From contig JANOPQ010000043.1 of the NCBI GenBank assembly GCA_031421935.1, positions 1-12,620 of the forward strand: 12,620 nt of DNA, written 5' to 3'. This DNA comes from JAJTFW01 sp031421935. GTDB lineage: Bacteria > Bacteroidota > Bacteroidia > AKYH767-A > OLB10. The stretch's first letter is position 1, and each line of letters opens with the position of its first letter. The position numbers and the translations under genes were made by a program. Below are positions 7,860-12,620 of this stretch, piece by piece. The notes beneath the pieces are model-generated. The model searched no databases. It was given only the letters and a program-made list of their open reading frames with translations, and was not told the origin of the DNA.

Positions 7860-9149
7860 TTAACGTATATACTTGAAATTTCTTGCATTAAAGACAGCGC
7901 TGCTCCCTAAATCCGATTCTATTCTAAGTAGTTGGTTATATTTAGCAATCCTGTCCGAACGAGAAGCGGAACCTGTCTTTATTTGACCGGTATTTAAAGC
8001 AACGGCTAAATCAGCAATAGTAGAATCTTCGGTTTCACCACTTCGGTGACTCATCACAGCGGTATAACTATTTTCTTTTGCCAATGAAACGGCATCTATC
8101 GTTTCAGAAAGAGTACCAATTTGATTCACTTTTACTAAGATGGAATTTGCTGTTTGCGTGTCAATTCCTTGTTGTAGACGTTTTGAATTGGTCACAAATA
8201 AATCATCACCTACCAATTGTATTTTATCTCCCATTTGGTCAGTCATTTCTTTCCAACCTTTCCAGTCGTCCTCGGCTAATCCATCTTCAATAGAAATGAT
8301 GGGATACTTCTTGCACCAATCAGCCCAGAAACTAACCATTTCTGATGAAGTCAATTTATCGCCTGTCGATTTCTTAAAGATGTACATTCCGCTCTTCTCA
8401 TCGTAAAATTCAGTACTCGCGGCGTCCATGGCAATAAAAATATCTTTTCCTGGGGAGTAACCCGCTTTTTCTATCGCTAATAATACCAATTGAATCGCTT
8501 CTTAATTAGACTGCAAGTTAGGAGCAAATCCGCCTTCATCACCTACATTAGTACTAAATCCTTTGCTTTTTAATACTCCTTTTAAAGCATGAAAAACTTC
8601 GGTACCCATCCGCAAAGATTCTGCAAATGAATCAGCTCCAGCAGGCATCACCATAAATTCCTGAAAATCGATTTTATTGTCAGCATGGGCTCCACCATTT
8701 AAGATGTTCATCATGGGCAATGGCAAGGTGCAAGCATTCACACCACCAACATAGCGATATAGTGACATTCCCGATTCCGCAGCAGCACATTTTGCTACAG
8801 CAAGAGAAACTCCTAAAATAGCATTGGCTCCAAGAGCCGATTTATTAGGTGTATTGTCTAAATTAATCATCGCCTCATCAATGGCCCGTTGGTCAAAAAC
8901 CGACATTCCTTTAATTTCTTCAAAAATGGAGGTATCTACATTTTGAACCGCCTTTAAAACACCTTTTCCAAGGTAACGATTCTTGTCCCCGTCTCTTAAT
9001 TCGGCTGCTTCATGTTTTCCTGTACTGGCTCCTGATGGAACAGCAGCTCGTCCAGAAAAGCCGTTTTGTGTAAATGCTTCTACTTCAATCGTAGGATTGC
9101 CCCTAGAATCAAGGATTTCGCGGGCTTGTAAGGCAACAATTAAACTCAT
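7860..9149 (-). pseudogene. eno: Enolase interrupted by one in-frame TAA (nonsense mutation or sequence error)
   Basis: Enolase converts 2-phosphoglycerate to phosphoenolpyruvate in glycolysis. From ATG at 9149 to TAA at 7860-7862 the frame spans 429 codons before the stop, the normal enolase length, with one internal TAA at 8502-8504 (codon 216). The reading frame is the same on both sides. Family context is GDEGGFAPNL-x-SN-E-EA, so the TAA replaces a Glu codon and GAA to TAA is a single change. Key residues remain: His155, Glu164 and Glu205 before the stop; Asp242, Glu288, Asp315 (metal ligands), Lys340, His368 (SHRSGE) and Lys391 after it. The upstream 215-residue product would lack most of the barrel; the only nearby internal start is a TTG at 8489. 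Other genes here end normally at TAA, arguing against code reassignment. Because there is no other visible decay and the enzyme is usually essential, sequencing error or a very recent mutation is most likely. Confidence 0.93.
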
Positions 9150-9239
9150 TAATGTATCGTTTTGTTAAAGTAATGCGTAAAAATATAAAATTAGAGCCCT
9201 AATTCATCTGGAATTTAGTAAAAAATGATAAAAGAGCCT

Positions 9240-9253
9240 TAACTTCGCGAAGC
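9240..9253 (+). promoter_or_regulatory. Possible -7-like element overlapping a 10-bp palindrome before the metal operon
   Basis: TAACTTCG (9240-9247) differs from the Bacteroidota -7 consensus TAnnTTTG at one position and overlaps the perfect palindrome CTTCGCGAAG (9243-9252), which ends one base before the ATG at 9254. The implied leader would be very short and no matching -33 TTG is obvious. It could be an operator or a chance palindrome. Confidence 0.2.
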
Positions 9254-9691
9254 ATGTTTAAAAGAGTTCAACCCTTCCTTGTCATCCTACTTATGTTCCA
9301 ATTAGTTCTGGGATCTACAGCATGGATGTATTCCGCACATTTGTGTAAGATGGAAGATGGTTGTGACGAATCCACTGAAATGTCTTGCTGTATGAATGAG
9401 GAAGTGGTGGAGGTAGATGATAGCAACTGCTCATCCGAAATCTTAGTCCCAACAAATAGTACGGAAAGTTGTTGCTTTGAAGTAAATACCTATTTCAATT
9501 TCCCACTCTACCGAATTTTTAAAACGGAAGTACCTGCCGACCAGCTTACGATTGCGTTTTTAGGTAATTTGTCTATAGATGTTATTGGATTTAATCAAGT
9601 ACTTAAAGCAGAGCATTCCCAATTAATTTTCGCAGATGCGGAATCACCTCCCGATGAAAAGGGAATTCTTTTTTCTGTGTTTAGAATTTAA
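9254..9691 (+). CDS. Small exported cysteine-rich protein, HYC_CC_PP-type
   Basis: This 145-residue protein has an N-terminal hydrophobic segment (residues 6-24, LVILLMFQLVLG) that should act as a signal peptide or anchor. It then has His-x-Cys (HLC, 29-31), Cys37, a CC pair (45-46), Cys59, a second CC pair (73-74) and a late PP (SPPDEK, 132-133). This order matches the Bacteroidota family known as HYC_CC_PP, whose biochemical role is not established. The cysteine and acidic content suggests metal binding in the cell envelope. It is the first gene of a three-gene + strand unit, 59 bases before a TonB-dependent receptor and upstream of an HMA-domain protein, so metal handling is the best inference. 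It reads divergently from eno across a 104-base gap. The family call rests on motif order remembered for that family, not on a database search. Confidence 0.8.
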   Translation: MFKRVQPFLVILLMFQLVLGSTAWMYSAHLCKMEDGCDESTEMSCCMNEEVVEVDDSNCSSEILVPTNSTESCCFEVNTYFNFPLYRIFKTEVPADQLTIAFLGNLSIDVIGFNQVLKAEHSQLIFADAESPPDEKGILFSVFRI

Positions 9692-9709
9692 TATTATTTT
9701 TATTTAGAT

Positions 9710-9728
9710 GAAGGCCTCGTCCTTTTTT
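9710..9728 (+). terminator. Weak hairpin plus T-run between first and second metal-operon genes
   Basis: GAAGG (9710-9714) can pair with CCTTT (9721-9725) across a CCTCGT loop, with the last pair a G-T, and is followed by T residues to 9728. The stem is only 4-5 bp, so it could be a partial terminator that lowers readthrough, or chance. It would still allow the receptor gene to be expressed from the upstream promoter. Confidence 0.25.
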
Positions 9729-9750
9729 ATTTCTAATTAAAAATAATCTC

Positions 9751-11994
9751 ATGAAAAAAATACTATTTATATTTATTAGTTGCCTTAGCTTGCAATCAAG
9801 TTTTGGTCAAAATATTTCCATCACAGGTAAAGTGATGGATGGAAGTACAGGACAATCATTACCTCTTGCAACCATCATTATCCTGAATACCGACATCGTC
9901 GTTTTAGCGGACGACAATGGCAAGTTTTTTATTGATGGAATTAATCAACTTCCAGTCCAACTCCTCTTTAATTATGTTGGTTTTATTTCAGATACCATCG
10001 AAGTAAATGATTCAAATAAAGAATTGAAAATTCGTTTGTTTGCTTCAAATGAACTTCGCGAAGCTGAAATCGTAGGTCGAAAGCAAAGTACAGAAATTTC
10101 TACCCTCAATCCACAAAATATAGAACTCTTAAATGAGAAGGAAATTTTAAAAGCGGCGTGCTGTAATCTCAGCGAAAGTTTCGAAACGAATCCTTCCGTT
10201 GATGTGAATTACACAGATGCAGTGACCGGAGCAAAAGAAATTCAGTTGTTAGGGTTGTCTGGAATTTACACACAAATGTTAGGTGAGGCCATTCCAACCT
10301 TGCGCGGATTAGCAACTCCTTATGGATTGATGTACATTCCCGGATCATGGATGGAATCCATTCAAATTTCAAAAGGCGCAGGTTCAGTTGCCAATGGCTA
10401 TGAAGGCATCACCGGACAAATCAACGTAGAATTTAAAAAGCCACTTTTAGAGCAACCGCTATTGCATTTGAATGTGTATGGAGATGCATTTGGTAGAGCA
10501 GAAATCAATTCCATCTATACAATGCCTCTCAAGCATGATTGGAATTATATGTTGATGGTGCATGCAAGTGGATTGGAAAAAAAGAATGATCATAATAACG
10601 ATGATTTCATCGACATGCCTTTGTTTCGTCAAGTCAATGTGTATAATCGATTCCATTTTCAATATGGAAATAAAGCGGAAGGACAATTCGGAATAAAAGC
10701 TCTAATAGAAGATCGAACAGGTGGAAATGTAAACTTTAGCGAGAAGAAGGACAAAGGAACCATTAATTCATACGGTTTCAGAGTAGAAACAAAAAGAATG
10801 GAAGCCTATTCCAAAACTGGATTTCTTTTTCCAGAAAAGCCAGGTACCTCCATCGGAATTCAACTTTCAGGAACAGTTCACGATCAAAGAGCGTATTTTG
10901 GTTTAAACACGTATGATGGGCGTCAAACTTCATTCTATAACAATAATATTTTTGTGAGTACTCTTGGCGATGGTCATAACTATAAAACAGGAGTTGATTT
11001 TAAATATGATTACTTCGATGAAACTGTAAATGATAGCGACTTCACTCGATTAGAAGCGGTTCCCGGAGCCTATTTTGAGTATACGTATGGAAAAGATTGT
11101 GAAAAATTTGGTGCTATCTTAGGTTCAAGAGTCGATTATCATAATTTATATGGATGGTTGTATACACCTAGAGCGCACTTAAAGTATAATTTTCTCGACG
11201 AACTTATTGTGAGATTATCTGCCGGAAGGGGATTTCGCGCTCCCAATACTTATGCCGACAATCTCGGAATATTTGTGAGTTCCAAAAATTTAGAAGTATT
11301 GGAAACGCCAAAAATAGAAGATGCCTGGAATGGTGGAGTTAACATGACATCCACTTTTACTTTGTGGCAAAGAGAAGGAAGTTTTATGATGGATGCTTAT
11401 TATACCCTTTTTAATAATCAATGGATTTCCGATCAGTATAGCAGCAGCACCTCTGTGTATTATTATAATTTGAAGGGAAATTCTTCTGCAAGCAGTATTC
11501 AAGGTACACTTACCTATGAGCCTTTACTTCGCTTACTCATGAAAGCCGCATGGAGGTATAATGATGTTCGAACAGATTATTTATCGCTCCCTGATGTGGC
11601 CAAGCCATTAGTTTCAAAACATAAAGCAATGTTCAATGTGGCCTTTAGCGATAGAGCTGAAAAGTGGAGGTTCGATGCGACCTTGCAGTGGGAGGGAACC
11701 AAACCCTTGCCACAAGCTGCAGGACATGTGCATTCATCTCCCGAAACGCAACCTCCAATTAATAAATCTCCCGACTATTTTCAGTTGATGGGGCAAGTAA
11801 CTCGTATCTTTAAGATTTGGGAAGTTTATCTCGGTGGTGAAAACTTATTGAATTATACTCAACATCATGTCATACTCGGAAACGATAATCCTTTCGGAGA
11901 TGATTTTGATGCTACACAAATTTGGGGTCCAGTGATGGGAATACGTGTCTATGCTGGCATCCGACTTAACATTAATAATAAGAATCATGAATAA
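9751..11994 (+). CDS. TonB-dependent outer-membrane receptor, probable metal (copper) uptake
   Basis: A 747-residue outer-membrane active transporter driven by TonB-ExbB-ExbD. Residues 1-20 are a signal peptide (cleavage after SSFGQ). Residues 22-95 are a CarboxypepD_reg-like domain (ITGKVMDGSTGQSLPLA, ending KIRLFAS), typical of Bacteroidota receptors. EAEIVGR (104-110) is a possible TonB box. The plug spans about 125-230, with the unusual pair C137-C138 in AACCNLSESFE, then LRGLATPYG and a final GQINVEFKKP. The rest is a beta-barrel with GRGFRAPNTY near residue 495, ending in VYAGIRLNI plus a short polar tail. The AACCNLSESFE plug signature belongs, to my recollection, to receptors found beside HMA-domain proteins and usually assigned to heavy metals. 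His-rich loops (GHVHSSPE, KKNDHNNDD) fit this. Copper is inferred from the neighbours; the substrate is not shown by sequence alone. Confidence 0.9.
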   Translation: MKKILFIFISCLSLQSSFGQNISITGKVMDGSTGQSLPLATIIILNTDIVVLADDNGKFFIDGINQLPVQLLFNYVGFISDTIEVNDSNKELKIRLFASNELREAEIVGRKQSTEISTLNPQNIELLNEKEILKAACCNLSESFETNPSVDVNYTDAVTGAKEIQLLGLSGIYTQMLGEAIPTLRGLATPYGLMYIPGSWMESIQISKGAGSVANGYEGITGQINVEFKKPLLEQPLLHLNVYGDAFGRAEINSIYTMPLKHDWNYMLMVHASGLEKKNDHNNDDFIDMPLFRQVNVYNRFHFQYGNKAEGQFGIKALIEDRTGGNVNFSEKKDKGTINSYGFRVETKRMEAYSKTGFLFPEKPGTSIGIQLSGTVHDQRAYFGLNTYDGRQTSFYNNNIFVSTLGDGHNYKTGVDFKYDYFDETVNDSDFTRLEAVPGAYFEYTYGKDCEKFGAILGSRVDYHNLYGWLYTPRAHLKYNFLDELIVRLSAGRGFRAPNTYADNLGIFVSSKNLEVLETPKIEDAWNGGVNMTSTFTLWQREGSFMMDAYYTLFNNQWISDQYSSSTSVYYYNLKGNSSASSIQGTLTYEPLLRLLMKAAWRYNDVRTDYLSLPDVAKPLVSKHKAMFNVAFSDRAEKWRFDATLQWEGTKPLPQAAGHVHSSPETQPPINKSPDYFQLMGQVTRIFKIWEVYLGGENLLNYTQHHVILGNDNPFGDDFDATQIWGPVMGIRVYAGIRLNINNKNHE

Positions 11995-12322
11995 AATAAA
12001 AATTGTATTGTCCATTCTCTTCTTGTTTTGTTCGTCAATCATTTATGCTCAATCCGATACATTAAGAGTGCAAACGAGTGCAGAGTGTGGAACCTGCAAG
12101 AAAAAACTAGAGAAAGAATTAGTGTTCGAAAAAGGAGTGAAGTCTGTCAACTTAAATCTCGATTCCAAAGTTGTTACGGTTGTTTATTCTGAGGAAAAAA
12201 CAAATGCAGATAAAATTCGCAAGGCCATATCTAAAATTGGTTACGATGCCGATTCAATTCCTGCTGATAAAAAAGCATACGACCGTCTACCAGATTGTTG
12301 CAAGAAAGATGGAATGAAATAA
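11987..12322 (+). CDS. Exported heavy-metal-associated (HMA) domain protein, MerP/CopZ-like
   Basis: A 111-residue protein, probably a periplasmic metal carrier. Residues 1-22 form a signal peptide (MNKIKIVLSILFLFCSS, cleavage near YAQ/SD). Residues 25-90 form one HMA ferredoxin-like domain: first strand DTLRVQTSAEC, metal site C34-G-T-C37, then GVKSVNLNLDSKVVTVVY and IRKAISKIGYDAD. The usual GMxCxxC loop reads SAECGTC, so the Met is missing but both ligand cysteines are present. A C-terminal CC pair (104-105) could add ligands. The ATG at 11987 overlaps the receptor stop (11992-11994) by eight bases, giving translational coupling. It is preferred over an in-frame ATG at 11945 because it begins a clean signal peptide. 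It likely accepts metal from the receptor in the periplasm. Hg, Cu, Zn or other metals cannot be distinguished from the motif. Confidence 0.88.
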   Translation: MNKIKIVLSILFLFCSSIIYAQSDTLRVQTSAECGTCKKKLEKELVFEKGVKSVNLNLDSKVVTVVYSEEKTNADKIRKAISKIGYDADSIPADKKAYDRLPDCCKKDGMK

Positions 12323-12369
12323 TTTTTATGCTTCATTCTTTGCAAGTTAAAAAGTATCCTGCAGTCTAT

Positions 12370-12400
12370 GCTAGAAATTTTCCTTTTTCAGCTTTTTTTT
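12370..12400 (+). terminator. Probable intrinsic terminator of the metal operon
   Basis: GCT and GAAA (12370-12372, 12374-12377, with A12373 bulged) pair with TTTC and AGC (12386-12392) around an 8-base loop. Eight T residues follow at 12393-12400. The stem is short and AT-rich, but its place 47 bases after the last operon gene and the long T-run support it. Confidence 0.5.
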
Positions 12401-12402
12401 AA

Positions 12403-12422
12403 CCTGCCTGCCGGCAGGCAGG
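12403..12422. repeat. 20-bp perfect GC-rich palindrome
   Basis: CCTGCCTGCC followed directly by its reverse complement GGCAGGCAGG, with no loop, in an otherwise AT-rich intergenic region. It is flanked by a second inverted pair, TTCCTTTT (12380-12387) and AAAAGGAA (12431-12438). No T-run follows in either direction, so it is not a standard terminator. It resembles dispersed palindromic intergenic repeats found in many bacterial genomes. Confidence 0.8.
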
Positions 12423-12620
12423 CACTAGGGAAAAGGAAGTACACAAGAGTGCACTTGAGATAAAACATAAATCATTTAAACTCCCTCTCCCTCTATGTTG
12501 TAAAACAAGTTTCAGACTATTATTTTACTATTTTTACTGAGTAAACCCAAAGAGGAAGTGGGCTCTGCTGGAGAGCAACCCATCAGCAATAGGGTTTATG
12601 ACGTAAATATACACTAAGCC
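12423..12620. other. Noncoding edge region with nested inverted repeats
   Basis: No supported gene is visible here. There is an imperfect hairpin (AGTACAC 12438-12444, GTGCACT 12449-12455). A nested structure follows: TAAACCC (12542-12548) with GGGTTTA (12592-12598), enclosing TGGG (12559-12562) with CCCA (12579-12582), enclosing CTCT (12563-12566) with AGAG (12572-12575) around a GCTGG loop. A 28-codon minus-strand frame enters from the right edge and stops at 12534-12536, but it matches nothing recognised. Confidence 0.45.

Noticed and set aside
7860..8489. Separate C-terminal enolase gene starting at TTG 8489
   Set aside because: The frame is continuous with the upstream half and no start signal is visible; a lone barrel fragment would lack Glu205 and the N-terminal domain.
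8502..8504. TAA reassigned to an amino acid
   Set aside because: Other genes in the window (gltA, the receptor, the HMA protein) end at TAA at the expected length.
10052..10064. Exact 13-base copy of the sequence before the ATG at 9254, inside the receptor gene
   Set aside because: About one repeated 13-mer is expected by chance in a window of this size, and here it encodes an ordinary receptor segment.
12534..12620. Minus-strand frame entering from the right edge
   Set aside because: Only 28 codons with no recognised motif, overlapping inverted repeats; not supportable as a gene.

Overview
The window is AT-rich DNA from a member of the Bacteroidota, probably an environmental lineage related to Flavobacteriales, Chitinophagales or Sphingobacteriales. 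The evidence is proteins with type IX secretion (T9SS) C-terminal sorting tails, a TonB-dependent receptor with an N-terminal carboxypeptidase-regulatory-like domain, a cysteine-rich HYC_CC_PP-type protein, and one TAnnTTTG promoter-like element. Finer taxonomy cannot be read from this sequence.

Left third (1-5847, + strand): three tandem paralogous genes for large secreted proteins. The first is cut by the window edge and only its C-terminus is present. The other two (about 890 aa each) share one layout: signal peptide, exactly seven ~60-residue repeats, an SdrD_B-like calcium-loop domain, a DUF11-like region, a DUF7619-like domain and a 72-residue T9SS tail. Seven repeats in both copies suggest a seven-bladed beta-propeller displayed at the cell surface.

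Centre (5848-9149): a perfect 26-bp inverted repeat separates the array from a convergent minus-strand cluster reading eno, small membrane protein, gltA. Citrate synthase is intact and closely resembles the mitochondrial type. The small protein has an acidic N-terminus, a basic stretch and one membrane helix. Enolase is full length and has all its catalytic residues, but one in-frame TAA splits it where the family normally has Glu. This is either a sequencing error or a real nonsense mutation.

Right third (9254-12322, + strand): a likely metal (probably copper) acquisition operon, transcribed divergently from eno. It encodes a small exported HYC_CC_PP-type protein, an outer-membrane TonB-dependent receptor, and an exported heavy-metal-associated (HMA) domain protein whose start overlaps the receptor stop. 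All three carry vicinal cysteine pairs, which suggests metal is handed from the surface to a periplasmic carrier.

The last 298 bases hold no convincing gene. They contain a probable terminator, a 20-bp GC-rich palindrome and a nested inverted-repeat structure at the edge.
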